Shown: positions 23,401-33,993, numbered from the stretch's first letter. The stretch: 64,000 nucleotides of DNA from Megaustenia siamemsis (GCA_032433765.1 JAVIAB010000124.1:93304845-93368844); one strand, 5' to 3'. Notes: a model not told the origin generated them from the sequence alone. A program made the numbers and translations.

Positions 23401-26400
23401 ATACATTACCATCCAAAGTAAAAACAAAACTGTAGACATTATTTAAAACCTAGCACGGATGCGTATGAAGAGATGGCTAGATACTACTAGATATGATGAA
23501 TTATGACAAAGAGAAAATCAAACTACGAAATTGTGAATTATAAGTAAGCAATAGTGGAGATGGACATAGCACACGTGACTACAAGCACTACCTTGGTTAA
23601 ATCCCACAGGATAGGTGGTTAAAACAGGGGAGGGGAGAGAGAATATGAACACAACAGTACGAAATGCAGAGAATAGAAATATATATCCCAGCGCATAGAT
23701 CACAACTCAAAGATCACAACTCATAGATCACAACTCATAGATCAACAGAGACCATTTTTTCAACAGAGGAGGTCCGGTTAATTTGTAGGTAGTCATTTAT
23801 ATTCTCATATTATTGTTGTAAATAACGATAACTACTTGATAAAAAAAACTTTAGAGGCATGGTAAATTAGTATTTGTTCGTTCATGCATATTGTATTTCA
23901 AGTGATAAAATCAATGTGACATTTCAAGGTTAAGCAATGACGATGTTCCTCTCAGTTATGTTGCTTCACTCGTCCTCACAGTGCACATTATATAATCATG
24001 ATGATAAAATGCTTTACAACTTTATTCTATTCCATTCTATACTGTAGGCAAAACTTAATTTTAATGGGCGGGAAAATATACTAAAATTTAAAAAAAAATA
24101 CATCAGGGCTAAAACTCATAATAGCAAAATTGTATATCTGCTCAAAATACCTGTATGATCCAGAAACATGTACTTAAAAAAAAAAAGTAAAGTACCCTCG
24201 TCTTGCCAAGTAGCGTATAGGAAATATGATGTTATTGACCATACATTTTACAGACCTTTGGCACATGGACATTAGACAAGAAAAAAGCACCGAAAATTGA
24301 ATACTTTAAAATGTGGATTTGTAGAAGAATAGGTAGAAATGGATGGAAAGAAAAGGAGACAAATAATAAAGTCTTACAACAAATAATAATGAAAAAAGAA
24401 CTACTAAAAACAATTCAAACAAAACAAATAAGATGTTTTTGGCCTTTTAAAAGACACAACAGCCTACTAAAAGTAATCTTGGAAGGGAAAATACAAAGTA
24501 AAAGAAGCAGAGGTAGACCAAGACTAACATGGACGAGTAACATGAAAAGATGGACAAGTCAGCCTATTACAACCTGCACCATCAAAGCTAGAGCTAGAGC
24601 GTAATGGCGCTTCATGGTAGCCAACCTTCGATACGAAGACAACATTCAATGATGATGATTCTATTCTATTTTATTATATTCGATCTATCCAATGAATCAG
24701 TTTAATTGCAATCGGGAATTTCTAAATATCCGCTGTACCCACCATCCAAATGGCGTTGACAAATTCTCTTGACGAGCTCGAACTGGGTGAAAGCCTTATT
24801 TAACTGAATAGGCGACGATTACAAAGGACTTTCATTTAAAACAAAGTGTACAAAACAAAGTGTACATTCATTTCCGCACTCCAGTTTCCTTTAAATAAAC
24901 ATTTGAAAAGAAACAAAACAGCTGAAACGGTTTAAGTGACTACGATAGTCTCAGCAGAAACAGGGTACAATTACAGTCATTGTACATAGTCGGTTAAAAT
25001 CTTAGCAAGATCGAGTTCTGTGCAAGCCATTTCATAGGCGACAATCTCAAATTAAAAAAAAACAGCACTGAAAAGAGAACACTTGCATTCGCTTTATACT
25101 TTCGGTTTACTCTAATGACTTTTCTTAAAGACAAAAGACTATCAAAATAACCCCCCCCCCCAAAAAAAAAAAAAAAAATAGTATTTGTAATTGCATTCAC
25201 TGAAAATCCCGCCAACTTTGGAGCCATATAACGGAAAAACAATAAAATGTGTCTGTCAACTATAACAATTATATATATTTAGAAACAGATTATAGATTTG
25301 AAAATCTATGGATGGCTTTGACCTATGGACCAATAATGTTTTCATTATTAGTAATGTAATTACTATAATTTTTATAATTACTATAGGTAATTTCCTAGTT
25401 TGATCAGATATATTATTTCAGTTTGGAAGAGTGATGTCCCCTAAAATATGTCTGCCAAAATACAGTGGTTCTACGCATTCTTGGCGTTGGGGTCATTACG
25501 CTGGCATGTGTCACTCACACTGGCGTTTGGGTCAGCGTGGCGTTCGGGTCAGCGCCTGCGTCCAAATCGAGATGTTAATTAATAATTGGCTGAACCCCTA
25601 TCCTTTCTTATGCTTCTTCTTACTAATTATCCGCCTATATATATAGGCTAGTTTGTCTAATATTTAAAAACCAGCTAAGCAGTTCTGAGTTCACTTACTT
25701 GAATTTGGTACTACTGTATTTGCAAAATGACCGGGCGACCTAGAGCCCCAACTGAAGTTGTGAATGTTGGGCAGATCATGACTTTTCATGACATCATTGC
25801 AGAGGATAGATGGAATTTACTAACTCTGATTCCCGAGATTGCCACTAATAAATTGTGTATTCAGTGGTTAGCTAAGCGTAGACTAATAATAAATACGTGT
25901 CTATGCAACATTTGTCATATGCCTGCGCGTTTAGTAGCCTACAGCAGAGGAGTAGATGGCTATCAGTGGTCATGTCAGGGGTGCAGTTTTGGAAAGTCCG
26001 TTCGTGATGGATCATTTTTCACAAAGAGCCATCTATCACTAAAACAAATTTTAATTATGATCTACTGTTGGAGCAGCGATTTTCCACAGAGCTTGATCCA
26101 GCATGAGGCAGGCGTCAATAAAAATACTGTAGTGGATTGGTGTAATTTTTTACGCGAGGAATGTGAGAAATACATGGTCAGACACTTCAGTCAAATTGGT
26201 GGTATGGACATTCTAGGCCAACCAATCGTTGTGGAAATTGACGAGTCCAAATATTTTCACCGAAAATATCACAGGGGACAATGGAATGAGGGTCACTGGG
26301 TGTTCGGTGGAATAGAAAGGATTTCAGGAAAATGCTTTCTAGTAGAAGTACCAGATCGCTCCGAGGCTACTTTAACAAAAGAGATAGTTGCCCATATTTT

Positions 26401-28105
26401 ACCTGGAAGCCACATTATTTCTGACGGCTGGTCTGCATATGCCAATATCAGTCGAATTTCAAATGGTATTTATACCCATTGTTCAGTCATCCATCAAGAG
26501 AATTTTGTCGACCCAGATGATCCCGAAATTCACACACAGAATATTGAAAATATGTGGATGCGGGCCAAAAGGAAATTGAAGAGACAGTTCGGCACTAGGC
26601 GTACATTGTTCCCATCGTTTCTACACGAGTTCGCCTTCAGAAATGAAATCAGACAAGGAAACGTCCTAGGGACGCTAATTACAGGAATTGCAGAGAGTTA
26701 TCCTGTGTAAAATCATCACATCCCTGCAAACTACTGTCCTTTTCAGGACAACATAAGATTGCTCCAAACCTGCCCACTTCACAACTGTCCTTTTCAGGAC
26801 AACCAAACATTCACAATTAACTATTTTAGATTGCCTAGAGTTTTCACTATGGTCCTTTTGAGGACTTTTATCACACTCGTTGTTATTCTCAAGCTCCGCA
26901 CCAGATTGCTAATCGCTGACAGGTAATTTGAGGTAATACAGACGTTGCATTGTGTTTCGTAAAGCTATTTCTAGATATTTTTTGTATTTATGTGTGTGTA
27001 TGTGCATTTTAATTAATAGCCAAAGTTTGACAATCTTCCAACATTTGGCAGTAAATTACGGCGATTGGTAATCAACCGCACAATTCCCTTCGATCAGAAG
27101 ATCATAATTAGGCCGAGTGGCGTCGTTTTTGTCACGCGTTATAATATATTTATAAATATTTAACACTAAAGCTAAACCTAACCCCTGGACCCAACGCCCA
27201 ATCAACAGATACTCCGAAATGATTACATGCCAGCGTAATGACCCCAACGCCAAGAATGCGTAGAACCACTGTATTTTGGCAGACATATTTTAGGGGACAT
27301 CACTCTTCCAACTGAAATAATATATCTGATCAAACTAGGAAATTACCTTACTATAATTACTATTTATTACTCGTAAATAACAAATAGTTTTATTGTAACT
27401 TCAAGTACACTAAAATAAAAGTCAGCAATGTATATCAGCACCTCCATGGCCAATATTTGAATTTAATACTTCCCATGTCTTTCTCAACAGATAAAAAGAC
27501 TTATTACTCCAAAAAGAATGACTATAATAACCGTCTGCGTGTTTATATTGTTCTTCTGTAGCGGTCTCCCAGTAAATGCTGTCAACAGATTGGGCATAAC
27601 ATTTTCTACGCTCAGAAACAGAACTATTGTTGGTCTTATTTCTACGGAAGATCGAGAACAAGTTGAGATGATTTCCTTTGCCATCAACAACTTCTCATTA
27701 CCTTTTGGCGCCTTTGTTATCATCGTTGTGTGCATGTCAATACTTTCATACAAACTAAGAATGCAGGCCAAGTGGAGAAAGAAGACCATCACATGTTCTC
27801 AGAATGACAGAGTTTCCAGCCGTAACCAGAAAGCTGCCAAAATGGTTGTAATGATTTCAATTCTATTTATTGTTTGTTTTATTCCAGTTAATGTGAATAT
27901 TCTGGCAGCGGGTTTAATTCCCGATCTGCTAATGCATGGCAAGTACATGAACATTTCAGTGATAATCTCTGGAATTGGCTTCGTAATGGAAGGCATCAAC
28001 TCGTCAATGAATATCTTCATTTACTATCACATGAGCAGTATTTACCGCAAAAATTTTCTAATTCTATTTGGAGAGTCATTATGTAGGAACAACGGTCATG
28101 ACTAA
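20462..28105 (+). CDS. Receptor 2: class A seven-transmembrane GPCR, candidate chemosensory receptor (3 exons)
   Basis: Predicted 335-aa membrane receptor. Exons are 20462-20639, 22620-22834 and 27491-28105. Splice sites match receptor 1: phase 1 G|GTAAT to CCAG|GT, and phase 0 AAG|GTTGA to AACAG|ATA. Exon 1 reads MSPSGDQSGISD then TM1 with [12 protein letters not shown]. Exon 2 has LAVSDLG and TLERCLCI. Exon 3 has the TPKR motif, TM4-TM7, CFIP, and [16 protein letters not shown] replacing NPxxY. No disablement is seen. It is closest to receptors 1 and 3 by eye. Intron 1 holds LINE-B, LINE-D and RNH-LINE debris; intron 2 (4656 bp) holds LINE-B with a SINE and an intact Merlin transposon. AATAAA lies at 28180. 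It is probably sensory; the ligand is unknown. Confidence 0.83.
20785..20905 (-). mobile_element. RNH-LINE terminal fragment
   Basis: GAGTTATTTGCGAGTCATCA, then GCACTCCGAACATGTCC and CAGATCCCCTCCTCG, is the reverse complement of the RNH-LINE 3' end. It lies in receptor 2 intron 1. Confidence 0.65.
21690..22215 (+). mobile_element. Decayed LINE-B 3' fragment in receptor 2 intron 1
   Basis: Broken frames give VLTQLKMKKELLNTI, FLKVIWRGKVQDRRGRSRSR, LKWTDNIKNG and MITCTKK, matching the LINE-B end. It carries multiple frameshifts. Confidence 0.65.
22380..22486 (+). mobile_element. LINE-D 3' tail
   Basis: CTATGTGCCGTCTTCGGCTC then GAAAGGACAATAGATAGATAG matches, in the opposite strand, the LINE-D ends at 31640 and 41650. 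It has a TAGA-type short repeat tail. No coding remains. Confidence 0.5.
22835..24079. other. Receptor 2 intron 2, 5' part
   Basis: No recognised coding sequence. Short repeats of AGATCACAACTCAT occur at about 23697-23744. An 87-codon open frame at 23006-23269 lacks any recognisable feature. Confidence 0.45.
24080..24655 (+). mobile_element. LINE-B 3' fragment split by a truncated SINE
   Basis: LINE-B polymerase end: AKLYICSKYLYDPETC, then after the SINE LDKKK, MWICRRIGRNGWKEKETNN, RCFWPFKRHNSLLKVILEGK, RGRPRLTWTSNMKRWTSQPI, and a GATGATG end. The reading resumes on the far side of the SINE at the same codon region, so the LINE was there first. Confidence 0.8.
24175..24266 (-). mobile_element. 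5'-truncated SINE inside LINE-B
   Basis: The 3' end of the common SINE in reverse orientation (GTAAAGTACCCTCGTCTTGC onward), stopping at about 24266 before the tRNA head. ACATGTACTT on the left and ACATGGACATT on the right look like a diverged target duplication of about 11 bp. Confidence 0.75.
24737..25036 (+). repeat. About 300-bp direct duplication, left copy
   Basis: It shares long blocks with 28688-28990, such as GAAACGGTTTAAGTGACTAC and TCATTGTACATAGTCGGTTA, with moderate divergence. Both copies directly follow a LINE-B 3' end. They bracket the Merlin element and exon 3 of receptor 2. Confidence 0.8.
25386..27347 (+). mobile_element. Merlin DNA transposon, apparently complete
   Basis: The element is 1962 bp. 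TIRs lie at 25386-25509 and 27225-27347, about 124 and 123 bp, and differ by only one or two positions that I can see. Both begin GGTAATTTCCTAGTTTGATC. An 8-bp target duplication TTACTATA lies at 25378-25385 and 27348-27355. Merlin elements (IS1595/ISXO2 relatives) are known for 8-9 bp duplications. A single uninterrupted transposase gene sits between the TIRs. Near-identical TIRs and an intact gene imply a young insertion. It lies in receptor 2 intron 2. Confidence 0.95.
25727..26710 (+). CDS. Merlin transposase (IS1595/ISXO2-like DDE)
   Basis: This 327-aa enzyme is predicted to cut and join the ends of its own element in the nucleus. An N-terminal zinc-ribbon-like set of cysteines is at C60/C63 and C83/C86 (CNIC, CQGC). 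A helix-turn-helix-like stretch follows (HEAGVNKNTVVDWCNFLRE, about 126-144). The catalytic triad reads D172 (VVEIDESKY), D233 (ISDGWSAY) and E274 (QNIENMWMRAK), with the HxxNFVDP stretch before the Glu as is usual for this family. The start at 25727 is the first ATG of the frame and gives a typical family length. No stop or frameshift is seen, so it could be active. It reads in the same direction as the receptor gene around it. Confidence 0.93.
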   Translation: MTGRPRAPTEVVNVGQIMTFHDIIAEDRWNLLTLIPEIATNKLCIQWLAKRRLIINTCLCNICHMPARLVAYSRGVDGYQWSCQGCSFGKSVRDGSFFTKSHLSLKQILIMIYCWSSDFPQSLIQHEAGVNKNTVVDWCNFLREECEKYMVRHFSQIGGMDILGQPIVVEIDESKYFHRKYHRGQWNEGHWVFGGIERISGKCFLVEVPDRSEATLTKEIVAHILPGSHIISDGWSAYANISRISNGIYTHCSVIHQENFVDPDDPEIHTQNIENMWMRAKRKLKRQFGTRRTLFPSFLHEFAFRNEIRQGNVLGTLITGIAESYPV

Positions 28106-28127
28106 CATAACTGCAGTCTCACATGAG

Positions 28128-28231
28128 TTGACGTTTACAAATAAATGCTCATCTTTTTCCGTCTTATTTTTCTCACTTAAATAAAAAAAAACATTATTTG
28201 GGAATTTCTATATCGACTGTGGTTTTATTTC
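28128..28231 (+). repeat. Receptor 2 downstream flank, first copy of a tandem duplication
   Basis: ACAAATAAATGCTCATCTTT, then TTAAATAAA and GGGAATTTC..ATCGACTG, matches 29056-29170 in the same order. The copy resumes after a LINE-A insertion at about 28547 (TAGCAATTAAGCATCCTAA). A probable polyadenylation signal, AATAAA at 28180, sits inside it. Confidence 0.75.
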
Positions 28232-28546
28232 AGCTCTTCATCATCATCATGTGCCATTACGGTTGGCGTAGGCGATCATGTCCTTCCACAATCTTCTATC
28301 TACAGTGCATCGTATCAGTTCTGTTGTTGACTGTTTTCCATGCCATGATACCAAGCTATCCAGTATTTTTTCTCTTTGTCGTCCGCGATCTCTCTTTCCA
28401 TTATTTTAACATGTGTAACCAAGTATTCCAACTTTCCTCTTCTCATGATGTGCTCAAAATGTTGTTGATTTTTCTTTTTATGTTTTTTAGGAGTTCCATT
28501 TTTGTGTTGGCCTCTTTGAGAATTTTTCGTCATGTTTTAGCAATTA
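28232..28546 (-). mobile_element. LINE-A 3' fragment inserted in a duplicated flank
   Basis: Minus-strand reading gives the LINE-A end: FEHIMRRGKLEYLVTHVKIM, EREIADDKEK and AWYHGMENSQQQN, ending in GATGATGATG. The second copy of the flank, at 29056-29170, lacks it and so shows the empty site. Confidence 0.78.
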
Positions 28547-28549
28547 AGC

Positions 28550-28686
28550 ATCCTAAATCATGGACGATTCGCGTCAAAAAATGGGCAAGTCAGCCTATGA
28601 AAAACTGCACTATCAAGGAAAGAGAGAGAGCAAAAATGCGCTCCGCGTTAGGCAACCTTCTGTACCGTGATGACACTCAATGGTGA
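28550..28686 (+). mobile_element. LINE-B tail
   Basis: KKWASQPMKNCTIKERERA is the LINE-B end just before the 3' terminus. It is followed directly by the right copy of the 300-bp duplication. Confidence 0.65.
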
Positions 28687-28687
28687 T

Positions 28688-28990
28688 TCTGCCCATCATC
28701 CAAATCGCGTTGGCAAATCCTCCTGACAAGCTTGAACTTGGTGAAAGCCCTATTTAGCTGAACAAACGACGATTCCTAACGATTCCTTTCATCTAGAAGA
28801 GACTGTACACTCATTCCCTCATCTTCAAGATTCCTTAAAGAACAACTGAAAACAAGCAAAGCAGATGAAACGGTTTAAGTGACTACACTGATCTCAGCAG
28901 AAATAGGGTGACATTTGAAATCATTGTACATAGTCGGTTATGACTTTAGCAAGGTCGAGCTCCGTGTAAGCCATTCATCTGCATAGGCGA
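28688..28990 (+). repeat. About 300-bp direct duplication, right copy
   Basis: Partner of 24737-25036. The order of blocks is the same, with small indels. Confidence 0.8.
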
Positions 28991-28992
28991 CA

Positions 28993-29055
28993 CTTTTAAT
29001 TTCAGTTTAATTTCAGTTTAATTTCAGTTTAATTTCAGTTTAATTTCAGTTTAAT
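28993..29055 (+). repeat. 11-bp repeat (TTTAATTTCAG)n, about 6 copies
   Basis: Nearly perfect tandem units immediately before the second copy of the receptor 2 downstream flank. Confidence 0.9.
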
Positions 29056-29315
29056 TTGAGTTGACATTAACAAATAAATGTTCATCTTTTCCAGACCTAT
29101 TTCTTTACTTAAATAAAAATATCAATTTTTGGGGAATTTCCTTATCGACTGAGATTTTGTTATAGCAATTAAGCATTCTAACATTGACGAGTAACATCAA
29201 AAGTTGGCCATGTCAGCTATGAGAAACTGCACTATCAAAGCAAGAGACAGAGCGTAACGGCACGCCATGGTAGAGAACCTTCGACATGAAGACGACACTC
29301 AATGATGATGATGAA
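29056..29315 (+). repeat. Second copy of receptor 2 flank with LINE-B tail
   Basis: It matches 28128-28231 and continues through TAGCAATTAAGCATTCTAAC into a LINE-B end (GACGAGTAACATCAAAAG..., TCAGCTATGAGAAACTGC, then GATGATGATG). No LINE-A insertion is present here. Confidence 0.72.
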
Positions 29316-29574
29316 TTAAACATCACTACAGAAACTAAAATTTGCACCGCTCTAGTTTGGTGATATAATGTAAATATGGGATAAACCTCGTGCTAAAAAT
29401 ATCCCGTTATAACGACTGGAAAATAAAAAGATGTGAACATGGTTCGTTCAGATGAATATTTAAAAATTAAGAAAATCACCTACCTCTCCCCCACTCATCT
29501 CTTACTTAATACTTGTGGATTTTGATGAAGTTTAATGCGTGATAATGCGTAATACATGTTAATGCATGCTTTGT

Positions 29575-30005
29575 ACGTATGCAATGGGTAGAGACATTGC
29601 AGAAGTAAAATGTGTGAGGTCACCTTTGTCTACGTCCCAGGACATACATTGATGGGGAAATGAAAGAGCGGACATGTTGGCTATCTGCGCCATTGTTGAG
29701 GACGGTCAACCAATGGATAAGGGCCAACATAATCAATGCCCTCCGGAAGTGGGAAGGACACAGGACTTCGACAACCATGAGTCCACGTCGCTCCTTCGGA
29801 TTAAAGAGATGGGAGTTATAATGTCACAGCCAGAAACGAGAAATATAGAGGGCGTGAAAGAAGACTAAACAACCAACACAGAACTGGAGTCGTCAGTCGC
29901 TGGACAGTGCGGGACTTGCTGAGGAGGGGATCTGGGCACCTATGGACATGTTCGGAGTCCAATGATGATGACCCGCTAATAACTCGCCTCCAAAAGCTAT
30001 AAGAT
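29575..30005 (+). mobile_element. RNH-LINE 3' fragment
   Basis: It encodes broken pieces of the RNase H end: GNERADMLAICAIVEDGQPM, EVGRTQDFDNHESTSLLRIK and C-terminal ..TRNIEGVKED. The 3' end has TGCTGAGGAGGGGATCTGGG and the TGATGATGACCCGCTAATAA terminus. It is inactive. Confidence 0.75.
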
Positions 30006-30084
30006 AACATTAAGGAGTTATGTAAAGAACGAAATAGGTCCACAATTTGGAAGAGGTGATAAGCTCCCTAATCAACATCATTAA

Positions 30085-31260
30085 CATCATTAAATGCCGT
30101 GCCTGCTGGCGTAGGTGACCATGTCTCTCCGTACTTTTAAAAACATTTTTACAGATGTTTATTACTTCTGTTGTTGACTTCTTTCCAAATCACTCTCTTC
30201 AACTGTCCTGTATTTGTTCACCCTGTTTCCCATGTCACTTCTTCACTCAGTTGTCATATTATCTTTCACATGTTCCCTACTCATTACATGATCACAAAAT
30301 GATCAGTGCTTTTTATTATGTTGAAAATTATCTTTCGTTTTAGTTTGACCTCTTATAGAACAACTTCATTATTCTTTTTAACTATCTATGGTAATCTCAA
30401 AGTTCATCTGTAAACCATATGTCTTTAACCCGTGGCACGTGTTGCTGTTGCTATACCAATTTGATTATTTCTTGATGTTTATTTTGTCAACCGCTAAATT
30501 TATACAACATACATTTATATTATTTTATTATGTGGCCCTTTTAATCAATAATTGTATGATGTTTTTCGCGTTATTCATCCCTTTACCTCCAACACATCCA
30601 CACTGGCCATCACTACTTTCTGATTTAATTGTATTTTCTCACTCTTCTCTTGATGATTAGTTGTAATATCTTAGTCATGGGACTAGAAAAAACTTATTGT
30701 AAGGCCATCCTCACATTCCATTGCCTCAAGGTTTCTTTGATAGATCTATGAATATACATTTTAGTTCTCATCCGGTATATATCCGCTATTGCTGATGTCA
30801 TCAACGGCATTGTAATTTCTATTCGAAATTCTTCAATTATGACAATCTCATCTTTGCTTTTATTATCTTATCCTGGCGATTTTCATAATTTCACGTTGCA
30901 CCAACCATCCTTGACTTCTTCTGTGCGTATTACCAGTACTTTTCCTTTGTCTTCAATGTTTACTTCTGTTTCATTCATCATTCTAAAGTTCCGCGATGTA
31001 TTCTGTCCATCTTGACTTTATGCTTGCTTGTTTCGTTAATACTTTTCTTCCTTTAATATCAGACAGCTAAGATGTTATTTGGTCGTGATAGTCTTACTCT
31101 TACTTTATCATTTTCTGTAGATAACACTGGCATCCCTATTGTGCTTAATGTCAGTCTCTTTACATTTTTATTTTGGCAGTTTCTCGTGTCCGTCTTGTGT
31201 ACGCGCAATAAATATAAGCTTGCATTATACGATTGCTGCCCAATGAGAAACAGCTTTATT
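30085..31260 (-). mobile_element. LINE-A, longer copy with decayed polymerase core
   Basis: Minus-strand, frame-corrected reading gives KKPGAMEC...TISF.SPMTKILQLIIKRRVRK, QCGCVGGKGMNNAKNIIQLL and, toward 30090, the LINE-A end. These correspond to reverse-transcriptase motifs before the FIDYxKAFD box. Stops are frequent. This is the only LINE-A copy here that reaches into the palm domain, apart from the piece at 51185. Confidence 0.6.
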
Positions 31261-31541
31261 TAGAAACCTGACCTGACATGAAAGAATGTCAAAATAAAAT
31301 GGCTGTGATGGGTGTGAAAGTTAACGTGCTGACGTTGGATCGAAAACCAAACGTAAAAAATAGCGTAACTCAAGTGTTTATCACGGGATAAAAACTGTTT
31401 TCATTATGAAAACTCAGGATTCTAAAAACAAGTCCATGAGTTTGAACAAATATGATTTACAAACATTCACAACAGCGAACAGCTGTTAATGAAATATAAA
31501 TAGTAAATAAGCAAAATAATTTGTTGGCAAGTTAAGTTAAA
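31261..31541. other. No gene seen
   Basis: AT-rich sequence with no recognised repeat. Confidence 0.4.
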
Positions 31542-31544
31542 TTG

Positions 31545-31628
31545 GGAGCCGCGATAGCTCAGTGGTTAGTGAATTGGGCTACAAGGGACAAGAAGTCGGG
31601 TTTGATCCTGATCGACGGCTTTCTGGTT
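31545..31628 (+). mobile_element. SINE head only (tRNA-like part)
   Basis: GGGAGCCGCGATAGCTCAGT onward, with B box GGGTTTGATCC, is the first 80 bp of the common SINE. It stops where a minus-strand LINE-D 3' end begins, so the head and LINE-D tail are fused or the SINE was cut by the LINE. Confidence 0.8.
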
Positions 31629-32210
31629 CTATCTATCTATTCTATTGACCTTTCGAGCCGTAACCGGCCCATAGGGCGTAGACCAAGATACACCTTCTCC
31701 TATATGAATTTTTGTTCTAGCAGTTTTCTTTTAAAGATATTTTATTAAATCTCGCCATCTGTCTCTGTTCTGTGCAAGCAGTTCTATCTCATTGAGGGAG
31801 CCGATTCCTGCTGCTCTTGCCTCTCTCATCAATGTTCTTCTCAGTGTCTCCCTGGGTCTTCCTCTTTTTCTTTTACCTGTTGTTTCCCATATGAGGGCTT
31901 GCTTTGCTATTCGATTATTATCTCTTCTCATCACATGTCCAACGTATGACCATCGTCTTTTCTTTATTACTGAAGATATTAGTGGTTGATTGGCGATTTC
32001 TCTAATTTCCTCGTTTGTTTTGAATTCGTTCCATTCTATACCAAGTATTTTCCTTAGACATTTATTTTCGAATGCGTTCAACTTTGTTTCTATATCTCTT
32101 GTTGTTTTCCAGCTTTCACACGCATACGTAAGGGTTGATAGTACATTTGATTTGAATAGCCTAAGTTTTGTGTTTGTGCTAACGATTTCCTTCTCTAACT
32201 ACATTTAGTT
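31629..32210 (-). mobile_element. LINE-D 3' fragment
   Basis: A 116-aa open frame reads NAFENKCLRKILGIEWNEFK, IREIANQPLISSVIKKRRWS YVGHVMRRDN, GKRKRGRPRETLRRTL and LLAQNRDRWRDLIKYL. It is followed by a noncoding tail with ATAGATAGATA. This is the polymerase C-terminus of a LINE. The open frame is only the end of a truncated copy, not a host gene. Further upstream the reading continues with YACESWKTTR-like sequence near 32110. Confidence 0.78.
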
Positions 32211-32354
32211 GCTTTAAAATGTAATGTGAGTTGTGAGACGCGTTGGTTCTGAGAATCCAATGTAACTTTGTCTATTGCTATCGTGGAACACTTTCATGCA
32301 GTCACAACGTTTGCAAAATGAATGTCCGAATGCGCTTGAAATGTAAAAACTATC

Positions 32355-32855
32355 TTTTCTACTACACCCACGCATGTATACTGAGTGATTCGATGAGCAT
32401 GATTAAAAAAGTGGAGGCGGGCTCTGTACGCATGCAATGGGTAGAGTCGTTGCAGAAATCCAAAATACGTAAGGTCACCTTTGTTTATGTCCCTGGACAT
32501 GCGGGAGTACGGGGAAATGAAAGAGCGGACAGGTTTGGCTAGCTGCGCTGTCGTTAAGGACAGGCAACCAATGGATTGGGCGGACGTCATCAATGCCCTC
32601 CGAGATGTGGGAAGAGCACAGGACTTTGACAAACACATATCCACGTCACTTCTTCGGATGATGGAAATGGGAGTTAAGATGAGCACAGCCAGAAATGAGA
32701 AACTTAGTGGCCATGTAAGAAGACTTATCAACCAACAGAGAACTGGAGTCGTCAGTCGCTGGACACTGAGGGAATTGCTGGGAAGGGGATCTGAGCACCT
32801 ATGGACATGTTCGGAGTGCAATGATGATGACCGGCAAATAACTCAATAACTCAAA
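32355..32855 (+). mobile_element. RNH-LINE 3' fragment
   Basis: HACILSDSMSMIKKVEAGSV, RKVTFVYVPGHAGVRGNERA, then a frameshift and ASCAVVKDRQPMDWADVINA, LLRMMEMGVKMSTARNEKL and RRGSEHLWTCSECNDDD. The RNase H Asp motif and the GHAGVRGNERADR motif are both clear. It ends in ACTCAATAACTCAA. Confidence 0.85.
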
Positions 32856-32859
32856 GCTA

Positions 32860-33340
32860 TCTTCCCTAATTACAATTTTGACCATTGAGCTCTTAAATTA
32901 TCATAAATAAAGCAATTCATGTATGTGTGTAATTGAAAACATCGACTCTTAAAGATCTATCAATCAGTGTAAAATCCAAAATACACTCCTTTATTTTTTC
33001 GCACTCAGAAGATCGGCTACGATCTTATGAAGTGTATCTTATCATCAATCAATATGGCATAATATACCGATGAAGAAAGTATTCATTTTACTGTGCGAAG
33101 AGGGATATGATTTCTTCCTGCTCTTCCTGCTGACGTCAATGAAGTGTTGTAGTTTAGTTAATGCATGTCTAGAGACATCAATGTACAATTGTCTTTGTTT
33201 CTTTGTCTGTCTCAATATCAAAGTCAATAACGAGGATTTATGAAATTGTATAATCGTATTGCAATATAAAAGATAACATCTAATAGTCAATACACATGTG
33301 GGCATCTCCTCCTTTGAATGTCAGGAAAAGAACTGGTCGA
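32860..33340. other. No gene seen
   Basis: No family recognised in either strand. Confidence 0.4.
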
Positions 33341-33344
33341 AATA

Positions 33345-33800
33345 GTATTTCATCTTCATCTGCTAGTGTAGGTGATCATGTGTCTCCATAACTTTCGATC
33401 TCGACAGTTATTTATCATTTCTGTTGTTGACCTTCTGCCAAGCGATTCTCTTAGGCTGTCTGGTATCTTTTCTTTTTGCTTCCCTCTATCTCTTTGTCCC
33501 TCAGTTTTCTCAGTTGTTACAATATATTCCAGCTGTTCTCTTCTCATTACATGGCAAACAAATGATCACTGTTTCTTCCTAATATTGGAAATTAGCTCCT
33601 TTTTGCTTTGGCCTCATTCAGAAAGTTTTCATTATTCTTCTTAGCTGTCCAAGTAATTCACAACATTCTTCTGTAAAACCACATTTCTACAGCCTCCAGC
33701 GATTTTCTTGTCTGTTGTCCTATTGTCCATGATTCAAATCCATATGTTAAGACTGGCTCTACATAACATTTAAGAAACCTTTTTCTTGTTATCTTATTTC
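33345..33800 (-). mobile_element. LINE-A 3' fragment
   Basis: The minus strand reads the LINE-A end: VLTYGFESWTIGQQTRKSLE, WFYRRML-like, [37 protein letters not shown] and [13 protein letters not shown]. It holds several stops. Confidence 0.78.
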
Positions 33801-33993
33801 ATCTTAGGACTGCTATTTATTAGATCACCTTTCGTTGTAAAGTTCTTCTGTGCTTCTTATACTGACAAGGCAAAAACATTTTGTCCGTGAAAGAAAATAG
33901 CTCATCGTCACGATGAGTACATATCTGGTAAAGCTTAGGGCATTTTACGGGGCTTCGTTTTAAAAATATGTGTTTAATTCGTAGTAGGTCACA

